Assembly: GCF_003071365.1 (NCBI RefSeq)
Contig: NZ_CP028960.1
Location: 310,001 to 374,000, forward strand
DNA from: Methyloceanibacter sp. wino2
GTDB taxonomy: Bacteria > Pseudomonadota > Alphaproteobacteria > Rhizobiales > Methyloligellaceae
Reading direction: 5' to 3'
Length of the DNA stretch: 64,000 nt
Positions 1 to 9,107 of the stretch are shown here, piece by piece; positions within the stretch are counted from its first letter, which is position 1; every line of letters starts with the position of its first letter. The notes under the pieces were generated by a model. It saw only the letters and a list, made by a program, of their open reading frames with translations, was not told the origin of the DNA and did no database searches. Made by a program: the position numbers and the translations under genes.

Positions 1-60
1 GAGAGCGAGGGCGACAAGGAGCCCGCGCCCCAGCGCAAGGGCTGGTGGTCGCGCGGCTAG
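1..60 (+). CDS. C-terminal end of an upstream gene, possibly ribonuclease E
   Basis: An open frame enters from the left edge and stops at 58-60, giving 19 residues that end in GWWSRG after an acidic then Pro/Arg-rich stretch. Alphaproteobacterial RNase E proteins often end in a short basic, tryptophan-containing tail like this. In Hyphomicrobiales rne also commonly lies beside the aminotransferase, M48 protease, DsbA and accBC genes found next here. A perfect terminator follows at 95-118. The identification rests on a few residues and synteny only. Confidence 0.4.
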   Translation, partial: ESEGDKEPAPQRKGWWSRG

Positions 61-94
61 AGTTCGCCGATCGCTTCAGAGCAAGACCGTATTA

Positions 95-118
95 GAGGCG
101 CCTTCGGGCGCCTCTTTT
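95..118 (+). terminator. Rho-independent terminator after the left-edge gene
   Basis: A perfect 8-bp stem (GAGGCGCC/GGCGCCTC) with a TTCG tetraloop is followed directly by TTTT. It lies 35 bp after the stop of the partial left-edge gene and just before the end of the convergent aminotransferase gene. It could work in both directions only weakly, because the opposite strand lacks a good T run. Confidence 0.85.
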
Positions 119-164
119 CGTGCACGGGTCGCTTTTCTTGCGCTGTCCACCGGCAAGCCCGGCG

Positions 165-1349
165 TCAGCGCGTCTTCAGCCACGCGGTGATGCGCCTTGC
201 GGCTTCGCGCATCTCGCGCTCCGCCCCCGCATAGCTCAGCCGGAGATAAGACCGTCCTCGCTCGGGATCGAAATCGATCCCCGGCGTCGTGGCGACGCCG
301 ATCTCTCGCAACATGGCTTGCGCGAACGCCGCACTGTCATCGGTCAAGTCTCGGACATCGGCGTAAAGGTAGAACGCGCCGTCCGCAGGCAGAATGTTCG
401 AGAGCCCGGCCGGCGGCAGTTCGTTCAGCAAGAGCGAACGGTTCCGCGCATAGCGGCTCTTGATCTCTTCGAGTTCGTCGATGCCGTCGAAGGCGCCAAG
501 CGCTGCGACCTGAGACACCGTGGGCGGCGCGATATAGAGGTTCTGCGCCAGCCGCTCGATAGTCCGCGTCAAGGCTTCGGGCACGACGAGCCAGCCCACG
601 CGCCAGCCGGTCATGCTGAAATACTTCGAGAAGCTATTCACCACGATGGCGGAGTCCGAATAGGCAAGCGCCGTCTCCGCAGCCGCCTCATATTCGAGGC
701 CGTGATAGATCTCGTCGGAAATCAGCCAGAGGCCCTGCCGTGCACAGGCCTCGGCCAGCTCCTTCAAGCGCGCGCGCCGCGTCATGGTGCCGGTGGGGTT
801 GTTGGGGCTCGCCAGCAGCAAGCCCGCTGCGCCCGAAGCCCCCAGCGCCTCGACATCAGCCACGGTCGGCATCCAGCGTCCGGCGCCGGACGTTTCGATC
901 AGATGCGGGCGAAACCCGAGCGCTTTCAGAATTTGGCGGTAGCAGGGATAGCCCGGCGACGGCAAACCGAAGCTGTCGCCATGGTCGAGCACGGCGAGAA
1001 AGGCCAGCACGAAGCCGGCGGACGAACCCGCCGTGACGACGATGCGCTCAGGCCCCATGTCGACGCCGTAACGCGCCCTGAGATAGGCGGCGATCCGCTC
1101 CCGCAGCTCCGGGAGCCCGAGCGACAGCGTGTAGCCGAGATTATGCTCCGCCATGGCCTGCACGACGCGTTCGCGGGCCGCGCGGGGCGCCGGGGTCGCG
1201 GGCTGTCCCACCTCCATGTGGATGATGTCTTCACCGGCCACCTCGCGCCGGTTCGCCTCGCGCATCACGTCCATGACGATGAACGGATCGATCTGGCGGC
1301 TTGCAGCCGGCGGCCGGGGTAACGATGAAAACTCGGACGGACTGCTCAC
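165..1349 (-). CDS. PLP-dependent class I/II aminotransferase
   Basis: This is a fold-type I aminotransferase of the aspartate aminotransferase superfamily. It shows the substrate/PLP motif ASPNNPTGT, the conserved SDEIYHGLEY with the PLP-pyridine Asp, and the Schiff-base lysine in NSFSKYFSMTGWRVGW. The C-terminal domain ends in the usual YLRLSYAG segment. An in-frame ATG exists upstream at 1442. I prefer the GTG at 1349 because a GAGGAG ribosome site lies about 8 bases before it, which gives a 394-residue protein of normal family length. The gene is divergent from the M48 protease. The substrate cannot be read from sequence. An amino-acid:2-oxoacid role (aspartate, alanine or aromatic type) is the family-level inference. 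Confidence 0.85.
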   Translation of the reverse strand: MSSPSEFSSLPRPPAASRQIDPFIVMDVMREANRREVAGEDIIHMEVGQPATPAPRAARERVVQAMAEHNLGYTLSLGLPELRERIAAYLRARYGVDMGPERIVVTAGSSAGFVLAFLAVLDHGDSFGLPSPGYPCYRQILKALGFRPHLIETSGAGRWMPTVADVEALGASGAAGLLLASPNNPTGTMTRRARLKELAEACARQGLWLISDEIYHGLEYEAAAETALAYSDSAIVVNSFSKYFSMTGWRVGWLVVPEALTRTIERLAQNLYIAPPTVSQVAALGAFDGIDELEEIKSRYARNRSLLLNELPPAGLSNILPADGAFYLYADVRDLTDDSAAFAQAMLREIGVATTPGIDFDPERGRSYLRLSYAGAEREMREAARRITAWLKTR

Positions 1350-1543
1350 GGCTTGCGCTCCTCGCGCATTGTTGATGGATAGCAGGCTGGCGGGTGTCAC
1401 GTTGTCGCCGTAATCAGGCCCCAAGCAAAACGACCTTGGCAATGGCGGGGGCCATTAACGGCGTGCCAACGTAGCCCCCTCGTGAGGCAAAATAAAACTG
1501 CGTCTTTGCGCAAAACAGCCGAGCCAATACGATCACGTCCATC

Positions 1544-2974
1544 ATGCCGATCCTGGCCAAACTCACGGCAGAGCCCTCTTCCCGACGCAGACCACCGTTG
1601 TCGCGTTTGGCGCTGACGGCGACCCTGGTTGCAGGACTGGTCGCGCCCAGCGTCGCGAACGCCGGCGGTATTATTCGCGACGCCGAAACCGAGGCGCTGA
1701 TCCGCGAATACGCTGGACCGATCTTCCGGGCCGCCGGTCTCGGCTCACAGAACATCAAGATCCACCTCGTCAACGACAAGAACTTCAACGCCTTCGTCGT
1801 CGATGGCCACAACATGTTCATGCATGCCGGAACGCTCATGATTTCGGATACGCCGAACCAGGTGATCGGCGTCATCGCGCACGAGACCGGCCATATCACC
1901 GGCGGTCACTTGGCGCGATTGCGCTCGCAGGTTTCGCAAATGAAATCGACGGCCATGGCGCTGCAGATTCTGGGCTTGGCCGCGGCGATCGGCGGAAGTC
2001 TCGCCGGCGTTCCGTCTGCGGGCCAGCTCGGCATGGGTGCGATGGCCGGCGGCACCGATGCGGCGATGCGCAGCTTCCTGGCATACCGCCAGACCGAAGA
2101 ATCCTCCGCCGACCAAGCCGCCATGACGTTTCTGAACGCGACGCGCCAATCGGGACGCGGCATGATCGAGACCTTCGACGTGCTGGCCGACAAGATGCGG
2201 GGCATTCAGGGGATCAATCCTTACCTGATGACCCACCCACTCCCGCAGACGCGTATCTCGCAACTTCGGACCCTGGTGGAACAGAGCCCCTACTACGACG
2301 TCAAAGATCCGCCGGAGCTTCAATACCGGCACGACCTCATGCGCGCCAAGCTGTCCGGCTTCCTGGAGAAGCCCGAAGCGTCCCTGAACCGCTACAAGGA
2401 CGACGATACGCTGGCGGCCACCTATGCCCGCGCGATCGCGACCTATCGGAAGTCGGGCGTTGACGCCGCCATGCCGTATCTCAATGAGCTGATCGAGGCC
2501 CAGCCGCGATGGCCGTATTTCTATGAGACCAAAGGCCAGTTTCTGTTCGAAAGCGGCCGAGGCCGGGAAGCAATCGAGCCTTTGCGGAAGGCCGTGGAGC
2601 TCGCCCCCCACGAGGCGCTGATTCAGATCATGCTGGCGCAAGCCATGCTCAGCACAGAAGACAAGCGCTATCTCGACGAGGTCATCCGCAACCTGAAGAA
2701 AGCCTTGGTGCAGGAACCGCAATCGGCTATGGGCTACCGTCAACTTGCGATGGCGTACGGTCGCAAGGGCGATCAAGCTCAGGCTTCCGGCGCGCGGCAA
2801 AACTTCCTGGCCCGTGCCTCGCTTGCGTCTGCGGAGGCCTATTTCTATGAAGGACGCCTGCGCGAGGCCCAGATGATGGCCAAGAGGGCACAAGACGGTT
2901 TACCGGGCGGCACGCCGCAATGGCTGCGCGCCCAAGACATTCTCGATTTCAAAATGCCCGAACGCAAAAAATGA
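1544..2974 (+). CDS. Periplasmic M48 family zinc metalloprotease with TPR domain (BepA/YfgC-like)
   Basis: The 476-residue protein starts with a basic segment and a hydrophobic signal peptide ending near VANA (residue 40). The peptidase domain has the zinc motif HETGH (H113, E114, H117) and the downstream ligand motif ESSAD (E186), as in family M48. The C-terminal half, from about residue 280, is helical and reads as tetratricopeptide repeats, including ATYARAIATY and YETKGQFLFESGRGREA. BepA-type proteins check outer-membrane protein and LPS-translocon assembly in the periplasm. The DsbA-type oxidoreductase 36 bp downstream fits a shared role in envelope protein folding. The family call is firm, the substrate is inferred. 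Confidence 0.9.
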   Translation: MPILAKLTAEPSSRRRPPLSRLALTATLVAGLVAPSVANAGGIIRDAETEALIREYAGPIFRAAGLGSQNIKIHLVNDKNFNAFVVDGHNMFMHAGTLMISDTPNQVIGVIAHETGHITGGHLARLRSQVSQMKSTAMALQILGLAAAIGGSLAGVPSAGQLGMGAMAGGTDAAMRSFLAYRQTEESSADQAAMTFLNATRQSGRGMIETFDVLADKMRGIQGINPYLMTHPLPQTRISQLRTLVEQSPYYDVKDPPELQYRHDLMRAKLSGFLEKPEASLNRYKDDDTLAATYARAIATYRKSGVDAAMPYLNELIEAQPRWPYFYETKGQFLFESGRGREAIEPLRKAVELAPHEALIQIMLAQAMLSTEDKRYLDEVIRNLKKALVQEPQSAMGYRQLAMAYGRKGDQAQASGARQNFLARASLASAEAYFYEGRLREAQMMAKRAQDGLPGGTPQWLRAQDILDFKMPERKK

Positions 2975-3010
2975 TGCGTAGGGCCCACGCAAACTTTCGG
3001 AGACCTCAGT

Positions 3011-3814
3011 ATGACCTTTAAGACTGGCCTGGCCACCGCCCTCGTCGCAGCGGTCGTCGCCGCTATTGTGAGCGCCGCCACCGTCCTTGTCGTTTGGCGC
3101 GACAGCACCGCGACCGCCAGTCTCTCGGGCGGCATCTCCGACAAGAAGGCCATCGAAGACGTCGTCCAAGAGTATCTCACGAAGAACCCAGAGATCCTCG
3201 TCGCCATGACGACCGAACTCGACCGGCGCCAGCAGGAGGAGCAGGATCAGCAGCAGAACAAGGCCATCAGTGAGAACGCCGACGCTCTGTTCCGCTCGGA
3301 CAAGTCCTTCACGGCCGGCGACCCCGATGGAGACGTCACCGTGGTCGAGTTCTTCGACTACAATTGCGGCTATTGCCGCCGTGCGATGCCGGACGTGATG
3401 AAGCTGACGGACAACGACGACAAGGTCCGCGTCGTCTTCAAGGAACTCCCCATCTTCGGCGGGGACTCCGAGGATGCAGCCAAGGGCGCCCTCGCCGCCA
3501 AGATGCAGGGCAAATATCTCGAGATGCACCAGAAGCTCTTCAGCGAGCCGGGCAAGGCCAACAAGGAGAAGGTTCTGCGGATCGCCAACGAACTCGGGCT
3601 CGACGTGCCTCAGCTCGAGAAGGACATGGAGGGCCAGGAGGTCGCGGACGGCCTCGCCGAAGCCTATGCGCTGGCGCAGAGTCTCGGACTCCAGGGCACC
3701 CCGCTCTACCTGATCGGAGACCGCACTATTCCGGGCGCGCCGGACGATCTGTATGACCAGCTGGTCGAGAACGTCGAGGTCATCCGCAAAGAGGGCTGCA
3801 AGACCAGCTGCTGA
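3011..3814 (+). CDS. DsbA family thiol:disulfide oxidoreductase
   Basis: The 267-residue protein has an N-terminal hydrophobic anchor or signal (about residues 5-30), a charged Gln-rich helical linker (70-90), and a thioredoxin-fold domain. The active site is C119-G-Y-C122 within FFDYNCGYCRRAMPDV. The cis-proline loop is QGTPLYL (T230-P231). The CGYC motif and DsbA-type helical insertion match the periplasmic disulfide oxidoreductases of alphaproteobacteria (DsbA/ScsC-like group). A GGAG site precedes the ATG. It probably forms a transcription unit with the M48 protease upstream. Oxidase rather than isomerase activity is inferred. Confidence 0.88.
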   Translation: MTFKTGLATALVAAVVAAIVSAATVLVVWRDSTATASLSGGISDKKAIEDVVQEYLTKNPEILVAMTTELDRRQQEEQDQQQNKAISENADALFRSDKSFTAGDPDGDVTVVEFFDYNCGYCRRAMPDVMKLTDNDDKVRVVFKELPIFGGDSEDAAKGALAAKMQGKYLEMHQKLFSEPGKANKEKVLRIANELGLDVPQLEKDMEGQEVADGLAEAYALAQSLGLQGTPLYLIGDRTIPGAPDDLYDQLVENVEVIRKEGCKTSC

Positions 3815-3840
3815 CATCTGATCTGAGGCCAGGCACGGGT

Positions 3841-3882
3841 CCCCGAGGCGCTCAAGCGCCTATCGGGGGCTCAACGGTTTTT
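3841..3882 (+). terminator. Probable terminator after the DsbA-type gene
   Basis: CCCCGA-GGCGC and GCGCC-TA-TCGGGG pair around a TCAA loop (3841-3868), with a two-base bulge in the right arm. A five-base T run follows only after a gap (3878-3882), so it is an imperfect intrinsic terminator. It separates the protease/DsbA unit from aroQ-accBC. Confidence 0.5.
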
Positions 3883-4008
3883 GCTCAAGTTCCAAAAAGC
3901 TGATAAACGGCCCGCTGCCGCACTGCATTTCGCCAATTTCGCGCGCGGCTCTGTCTGAATCTACAGGCCGGGGCGCGTAAGCCCTGGATCGCCCACCGGG
4001 AATTCACC

Positions 4009-4451
4009 ATGGCCAAGCCGATCTACATCCTGAATGGCCCGAACCTGAACCTGCTGGGGACTCGCGAACCGGAGGTCTACGGAACCGAGACCCTGGCCGA
4101 TCTGGAGCAGCGCTGCACCCGCAAGGCCGAGGCGCTGGGGCTTGCGGTCGAGTTCCGGCAGAGCAACGGCGAGAGCGAGCTTGTGGACTGGATCCAAGAG
4201 GCACGCACCAGGGGTGCCGGCCTCATCGTCAACGCGGGCGCCTATTCGCATACTTCAATAGCCATGCTCGATGCATTGCTTGCCTGCGACGTGCCTGTCG
4301 TCGAGGTTCACCTATCGAATATCTTCAGGCGCGAAGCATTCCGCCACCAATCCTATATTTCCGGGGCCGCGAAGGGGTAATCTGCGGTTTCGGTGGCCTT
4401 GGCTACGAACTCGCGATCGAGGCTCTGGCCTCCGCGATTTCCGACGCCTGA
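4009..4451 (+). CDS. aroQ: 3-Dehydroquinate dehydratase type II, interrupted by a one-base frameshift near its end
   Basis: Type II dehydroquinase catalyses the third step of the shikimate pathway. The N-terminal signature [17 protein letters not shown] (lid Arg and catalytic Tyr), NAGAYSHTS, and [15 protein letters not shown] are all present. The frame stops at 4378-4380 after AAKG, leaving 123 residues. The next frame continues with the expected C-terminus [19 protein letters not shown] to a TGA at 4449-4451. One extra G in the GGGG run at 4374-4377 would restore a 147-residue protein, the normal family length. An assembly error is more likely than real loss, because three other core genes show the same lesion. 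It is followed at once by accB and accC. Confidence 0.88.
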
Positions 4452-4478
4452 GGGGACGACGACCATGAAAGGACGCCA

Positions 4479-4940
4479 ATGACAAAAGACGGGGGAAGCC
4501 TCGATACGGACCTCATCAGGGAGCTCGCGACGCTTCTAGATGAAACCAGCCTGACGGAAATCGAGATCGAAATCGACGGACGCCGCTTCCGCGTCGCGCG
4601 CAACGTCAATGTGACGGCGGCGGCCGTCGCTGCAGCGCCTGCACCAGCCGCAGTTGAGCATGCGGAGCCGAAGCGCCGCACGCCGTCGGAGGACGCGGGT
4701 GCCCATCCGGGCTCGGTCTCCTCACCGATGGTGGGAACCGCTTATCGCTCTCCCGAGCCTGGAGCGGCGCCATTCATCGAAATCGGCAGCTCGGTAAAGT
4801 CGGGTCAGACGCTTCTCATTATCGAAGCGATGAAGACGATGAACCACATCCCCTCGCCTCAGTCCGGCAAGGTCACGGCAATTCTCGTCGAGGACGGACA
4901 GCCGGTCGAGTTCGGCGAACCCCTCGTCGTGATCGAGTAG
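4479..4940 (+). CDS. accB: Acetyl-CoA carboxylase biotin carboxyl carrier protein
   Basis: This 153-residue protein carries biotin for acetyl-CoA carboxylase, the first step of fatty acid synthesis. The N-terminal helix (residues 8-40) is followed by an Ala/Pro-rich flexible linker (45-75) and the biotinyl domain. The biotin attachment lysine is K119 in EAMKTMN, with the usual [14 protein letters not shown] hammerhead segment before it. AccC begins 16 bp downstream, the standard accBC operon order. The aroQ gene just upstream suggests co-transcription, which is common in alphaproteobacteria. Confidence 0.97.
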   Translation: MTKDGGSLDTDLIRELATLLDETSLTEIEIEIDGRRFRVARNVNVTAAAVAAAPAPAAVEHAEPKRRTPSEDAGAHPGSVSSPMVGTAYRSPEPGAAPFIEIGSSVKSGQTLLIIEAMKTMNHIPSPQSGKVTAILVEDGQPVEFGEPLVVIE

Positions 4941-4956
4941 GAACAGCCAGACAGAA

Positions 4957-6306
4957 ATGTTCGACAAGATCCTGATCGCCAACCGGGGAGAGATCGCGCT
5001 TCGCATCGAGCGAGCCTGCAAAGAACTCGGCATTTCCACCGTCGCCGTCCACTCGACCGCCGATGCGCACGCCATGCATGTGCGCCTCGCCGACGAAAGC
5101 GTTTGTATCGGCCCGCCGCAAGCCAAGGAGAGCTATCTCAATATCCCTGCGATCGTCGCGGCCTGCGAGATCACAGGCGCCGATGCCGTTCACCCCGGCT
5201 ACGGCTTTCTGGCCGAGAACGCCCGTTTCGCCGAAATCCTCGAAGAGCACGGCATCACGTTCATCGGCCCGACTGCCGAGCACGTGCGCATCATGGGCGA
5301 CAAAATCAAAGCCAAGGAAACCGCGAAGGCCCTTGGCATTCCGGTCGTGCCCGGATCGGACGGCCCCATCTCCGATTTCGAGACCGCGAAAGTCGTCGCC
5401 GAGGAAATCGGCTACCCGGTGATGGTGAAGGCCTCCGCCGGCGGCGGCGGCCGCGGCATGAAGCTCGCCCATTTCGACTACGAACTCGAAGCGGCCCTCA
5501 GCACGGCCCGCACGGAGGCCGGCGCCGCCTTCGGCGACGATACGGTTTACCTGGAGAAGTATCTCGGCAAGCCGCGCCACATCGAGGTGCAGGTTCTCGC
5601 CGATGGCAACGGCAACGCCATTCACTTAGGCGAGCGCGATTGCTCCATCCAACGGCGGCATCAGAAGCTCTGGGAAGAAGCCCCCTCGCCCGCGCTGAAC
5701 GAGAGCGAACGCGTGCGCATCGGCGAGATCGTGGCCAGCGCCATGCGCGAGTTGAAGTATCGCGGCGTCGGCACGGTGGAGTTTCTTTACGAGAACAACG
5801 AGTTCTATTTCATCGAAATGAACACGCGACTCCAGGTGGAGCACACCGTGACCGAGATGATCACAGGGCTCGATCTCGTGATCGAACAGATACGGATCGC
5901 CTCGGGCGCCCCGCTGACGATCCAGCAGGAAGACGTTCGTTTCGAGGGGCATGCCATCGAGTGCCGCATCAACGCGGAGAACCCGCTCACATTCCGGCCC
6001 TCTCCGGGCACCATCACCCATTTCCATCCGCCGGGCGGTCTCGGTGTCCGGGTCGATTCAGGCGCGTATGCGGGTTACACGATCCCTCCATATTACGACA
6101 GCCTGATCGGCAAGCTCATTGTGCACGCGCGAAATCGCAATGAGTGCCTCATGCGTCTCAAGCGGGCCTTGGGAGAATTCGTGGTCGATGGCATCGAGAC
6201 GACCATTCCCTTGTTCTCCTCGCTCATCCATGAGCCGGACATCGTCAACGGCCATTACGATATCCATTGGCTCGAGGACCATCTGGCGCCGAACGGCGAG
6301 CGCTAG
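4957..6306 (+). CDS. accC: Acetyl-CoA carboxylase biotin carboxylase subunit
   Basis: The 449-residue ATP-grasp enzyme carboxylates the biotin on AccB. It begins with the typical [16 protein letters not shown]. The glycine-rich ATP loop [11 protein letters not shown] lies at about 158-168, and [14 protein letters not shown] holds the metal-binding and catalytic Glu/Asn/Arg residues. Length and motifs match bacterial AccC and not a longer pyruvate or propionyl-CoA carboxylase. The carboxyltransferase genes accA and accD are not in the window. Confidence 0.97.
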   Translation: MFDKILIANRGEIALRIERACKELGISTVAVHSTADAHAMHVRLADESVCIGPPQAKESYLNIPAIVAACEITGADAVHPGYGFLAENARFAEILEEHGITFIGPTAEHVRIMGDKIKAKETAKALGIPVVPGSDGPISDFETAKVVAEEIGYPVMVKASAGGGGRGMKLAHFDYELEAALSTARTEAGAAFGDDTVYLEKYLGKPRHIEVQVLADGNGNAIHLGERDCSIQRRHQKLWEEAPSPALNESERVRIGEIVASAMRELKYRGVGTVEFLYENNEFYFIEMNTRLQVEHTVTEMITGLDLVIEQIRIASGAPLTIQQEDVRFEGHAIECRINAENPLTFRPSPGTITHFHPPGGLGVRVDSGAYAGYTIPPYYDSLIGKLIVHARNRNECLMRLKRALGEFVVDGIETTIPLFSSLIHEPDIVNGHYDIHWLEDHLAPNGER

Positions 6307-6390
6307 GCCGCATCACGCGGGCCAACTGTCCTCCACCAAGCCGTCTGACAGGTACTTGCCAGATGCTCCCGCGTCGGGGACTCTTGGGTC

Positions 6391-7128
6391 ATGACCTCTC
6401 TGGACGACGTCACGATCGAGATCACGCCGCAGGTTCTGCTGAAGGCGTATTCGTGCGGCATCTTTCCGATGGCGGAAAGCGCGGACAACAACGCGCTTTA
6501 TTGGATCGAGCCCGAGCGCCGCGGGATCCTGCCGCTGGATGCGGTGCACGTCTCCAGGAGCCTCGCCAAGACAATCCGCCGAGGCGGCTATGAAGTCAGG
6601 ATCGACAACGACTTCGACGCCGTGATCGACGGCTGCGCCGAACCGCGATCCGGCCGCCGCAGCACCTGGATCAACAGCCGCATTCGCAGCCTCTATGGGG
6701 AGCTGTTCGCGCTCGGACATTGCCACACGGTCGAGGTCTGGCAGGACGGTGCGCTGACGGGCGGACTCTACGGTGTCCATCTGGGCCGGGCGTTCTTCGG
6801 TGAGAGCATGTTTTCCCGGGCACGGGACACCAGCAAGATCGCACTCGTCTATCTGGTCGCGCGCCTGAAATACGGCGGCTTCACCCTGCTCGACACACAG
6901 TTCATCACCGACCACCTCGCGCAATTCGGCGCCATCGAGATCAGCCGGCAGGTCTTTCAGCAGCTTTTGGAAGAGGCGTTGGACTGCGACCTGGGCAACG
7001 GTAGTGCAGATGGTAGCGGCGATAGCGCGGATATGGCCGCGGCTTCGTTTGCCGCCCTGCCCGTCGATACGGATCCTGCCGAGATCCTGGAACTGGTCAG
7101 CCGGGCTTCAGCGCCTGGTCGCCCTTAG
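6391..7128 (+). CDS. aat: Leucyl/phenylalanyl-tRNA--protein transferase
   Basis: Aat moves Leu or Phe from aminoacyl-tRNA to N-terminal Lys or Arg of proteins, marking them for ClpS/ClpAP degradation. The family signature [10 protein letters not shown] is at residues 20-29, followed by the aminoacyl-transferase core with [19 protein letters not shown] and [18 protein letters not shown]. The last 35 residues, rich in Ser, Gly and Asp, form a non-conserved tail. It lies 84 bp after accC on the same strand. The accC-aat neighbourhood is common in this group. Confidence 0.95.
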   Translation: MTSLDDVTIEITPQVLLKAYSCGIFPMAESADNNALYWIEPERRGILPLDAVHVSRSLAKTIRRGGYEVRIDNDFDAVIDGCAEPRSGRRSTWINSRIRSLYGELFALGHCHTVEVWQDGALTGGLYGVHLGRAFFGESMFSRARDTSKIALVYLVARLKYGGFTLLDTQFITDHLAQFGAIEISRQVFQQLLEEALDCDLGNGSADGSGDSADMAAASFAALPVDTDPAEILELVSRASAPGRP

Positions 7129-7141
7129 CACCGCAGCGACG

Positions 7142-7738
7142 TTAGCGTTGTAGCCAAGGAAGAAGGGGCCGTTGCTGCTGCCGGGCAGCGGGCGGCGGTG
7201 CGGCAGGACGGGACGGCTGAGCCGCTTGAGGCGGCGGGGCCGGTGCAGGCGCCTGTTCGGCGGCCGCTGCTTCCTCCGGTGCCTCTTCGGATTCGGTCTC
7301 CGCGCTTTCGGGCGGCGGACCGCCGATCGGATCCTTGCACTTCGTCAGCCAGACATCGAACACAGGGTGCTCGACCGCGTGAAGGCCTGGGCTTTCGGCA
7401 AACATCCAGCCGGTAAAAATGCGCTGCTGTTCGCCCGTCAACTTGACCTCGTCTACTTCGACGAAGGACGCCGTATCGGGCTTCTCCGTGAGCGGCCGCG
7501 AATTACAGATGCGCGGCGTTACCCTCAGGGCACCGAACTCGACGGTCTGATCGATCGGAATCTCGAGATGCTGGATGCGGCCCGTCACCTTGTCCAAGGC
7601 GGCGAAGACGGCCGTCTCGTTCTCGATCGGCGCGGCGCCGGCGGAGCTTGCGGGAAGAGCCAACGCACAGGCTGCAAGCGCGGCCGAAGCGGCGCGGCCG
7701 GCCCATCGCTGTCCCCTATTGCTCCCCTTGATGCCCAT
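7142..7738 (-). CDS. DUF2155 domain-containing periplasmic protein
   Basis: The protein has a signal peptide (basic MGIKGSNRGQR, then an Ala-rich core ending near SAGA) and a DUF2155 domain with ALDKVTGRIQHLEIPIDQ, TPRICNSRP and IFTGWMFAESPGLHAVEHPVFDVWL. A Pro/Ala/Glu/Gln-rich disordered tail of about 60 residues follows. A longer start (GTG at 7822) is possible but has no ribosome site, and only the ATG at 7738 places the signal sequence at the N-terminus. DUF2155 genes sit near aat and the NDUFA12 gene in many alphaproteobacteria. The function is unknown. Confidence 0.85.
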   Translation of the reverse strand: MGIKGSNRGQRWAGRAASAALAACALALPASSAGAAPIENETAVFAALDKVTGRIQHLEIPIDQTVEFGALRVTPRICNSRPLTEKPDTASFVEVDEVKLTGEQQRIFTGWMFAESPGLHAVEHPVFDVWLTKCKDPIGGPPPESAETESEEAPEEAAAAEQAPAPAPPPQAAQPSRPAAPPPAARQQQRPLLPWLQR

Positions 7739-7887
7739 CTCTTCGCTCGCTTCCGCCCCCAGGATCGCGACTAGCAACGCTCCTAAGCCAAACTTGCCGG
7801 CGGGAGCGACACCGCTACTCACGACACGCGTGGGCGATCATTGAGGCAACGGTGTGACATAGATGCCCCAGCTTTCCTAGGCGTTTA

Positions 7888-8687
7888 TTAACTCGGAGTG
7901 CGCTCCGCGCTGAAGCGAAGCCGGATGTGATTGACCGTCCAGCGGCCTTGCGTGTCGCAAAGCGAGGGTCTCAAGAGCTCCAGCGCCTCCTCCAGGACAT
8001 CGCTGCGCTCCGGCTCTTCGAACCTGTCGAAGAAGAACCGGCAGAAGGTGCTGAGCCAGCCCTGCATGTCCCCCTTGAGGGTGTCGAGCGTGGCACGAGC
8101 GCCATGTCCCGCACGATGAATCCGTGGCTCGACAGCAGCGCGCCGTACTCCTCCATCGTCGGGAAGTACCAGCGCACTGCTTGCGCGGGGTCGCCGCCGC
8201 GCGCCTTGACGACGGCGCGCAAGGCCGTGGCGATTGAAGCAATGTTGCCGTGACCGCCGAGCTCTCCGACGAACCGGCCGCCCGGCCGCAGCGCCCGCGC
8301 CACGCCATCGATGACGAGGGCCGGGTCTTGCATCCAATGCAGCGCGGCATTGGAGAACACCGCGTCGAACTCCTGGACGTAGTCGAGTTCATGGGCATCG
8401 GCACGCTTCACCGAGAGGCCCTTCATGCGGGCGACCGCCAGTAACTCGACGCTGTTGTCGACCCCGAGCACGTCGGCGCCCGCGGCTTCGATTTCCGCGG
8501 TCAGCGTGCCGTCGCCGCAGCCCAGATCCAGGATCCGCTCACCGGGCTTGGGCGCGAGCAGCGCAAAGATGGGACCGGCCATGTCCTGGATGAACTGCCC
8601 ATTCTTCGCGAAGTCGGAGGCAGACCAGCGTTGGAGCATGCGGGGGCCCGCATGAGCCTCAAGAGTATCGGATATGGGTCCGTGCAT
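7888..8687 (-). CDS. Class I SAM-dependent methyltransferase, interrupted by a one-base frameshift
   Basis: The N-terminal two thirds holds a Rossmann methyltransferase: motif I ILDLGCGDGTLT, motif II Asp in VLGVDNS, and NAALHWMQDP with RPGGRFVGELGG. After HGFIVRDMALVPR the frame runs into nonsense. Another frame continues with LKGDMQGWLSTF and ends in the conserved-looking TQGRWTVNHIRLRFSAE. The break lies at the CCC of the coding strand (8079-8081). One extra C would join both parts into about 266 residues. The architecture resembles the trans-aconitate methyltransferase-like group, but the substrate is unknown. It probably follows the NDUFA12 gene in one transcription unit. Confidence 0.82.
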
Positions 8688-8723
8688 TACTTGGCTTCGA
8701 GGAACTCGCCTTCGAGGATCGTC

Positions 8724-9107
8724 TTACGAGGATTCCGGCGACCAGGGTTCGTAATCCAGCGGCTGCTCCTGCACGCGCGGGCGCATGACCGATCCCGGCG
8801 GCCGGTACGCTTCATACGTGCCGGTCAGGTTGGGGCGGTGCGCCTCTTCCCAAGGCCGGGGCTTGTAGTCCTCGTCCGTGGGCGGCTCGTTGGTGATGAA
8901 GTGGATCCAGGCGTGCCATTCCGGCGGGATCTGCGAGGCCTCGGAGAGGTTCTTGTAGATCACCCAGCGGCGCGTGCCGTTCCGCTCCTTGTAGTAGACG
9001 TTGCCAAGCCCGTCCTCGCCGACGCGCTCGCCCTTGCGCCACGTGTAGAGCCGGGTGCCCAGCGTGTCGCCGTGCCACCAGGTAAACAAGTCACTGAAGA
9101 GTCCCAT
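8724..9107 (-). CDS. NADH:ubiquinone oxidoreductase subunit NDUFA12-like protein
   Basis: This 127-residue protein matches the NDUFA12/B17.2 family, an accessory subunit of complex I found in mitochondria and alphaproteobacteria. Family features are FTWWHGDTLGTRLYTWRKGE, VGEDGLGNVYYKER, RRWVIYKNLSEASQIPPEWHAWIH and the C-terminal PRPWEEAHRPNLTGT. It has no membrane segment and would bind the matrix-side (cytoplasmic) arm of complex I. It is encoded away from the nuo operon, as is usual in this class. Confidence 0.93.
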   Translation of the reverse strand: MGLFSDLFTWWHGDTLGTRLYTWRKGERVGEDGLGNVYYKERNGTRRWVIYKNLSEASQIPPEWHAWIHFITNEPPTDEDYKPRPWEEAHRPNLTGTYEAYRPPGSVMRPRVQEQPLDYEPWSPESS

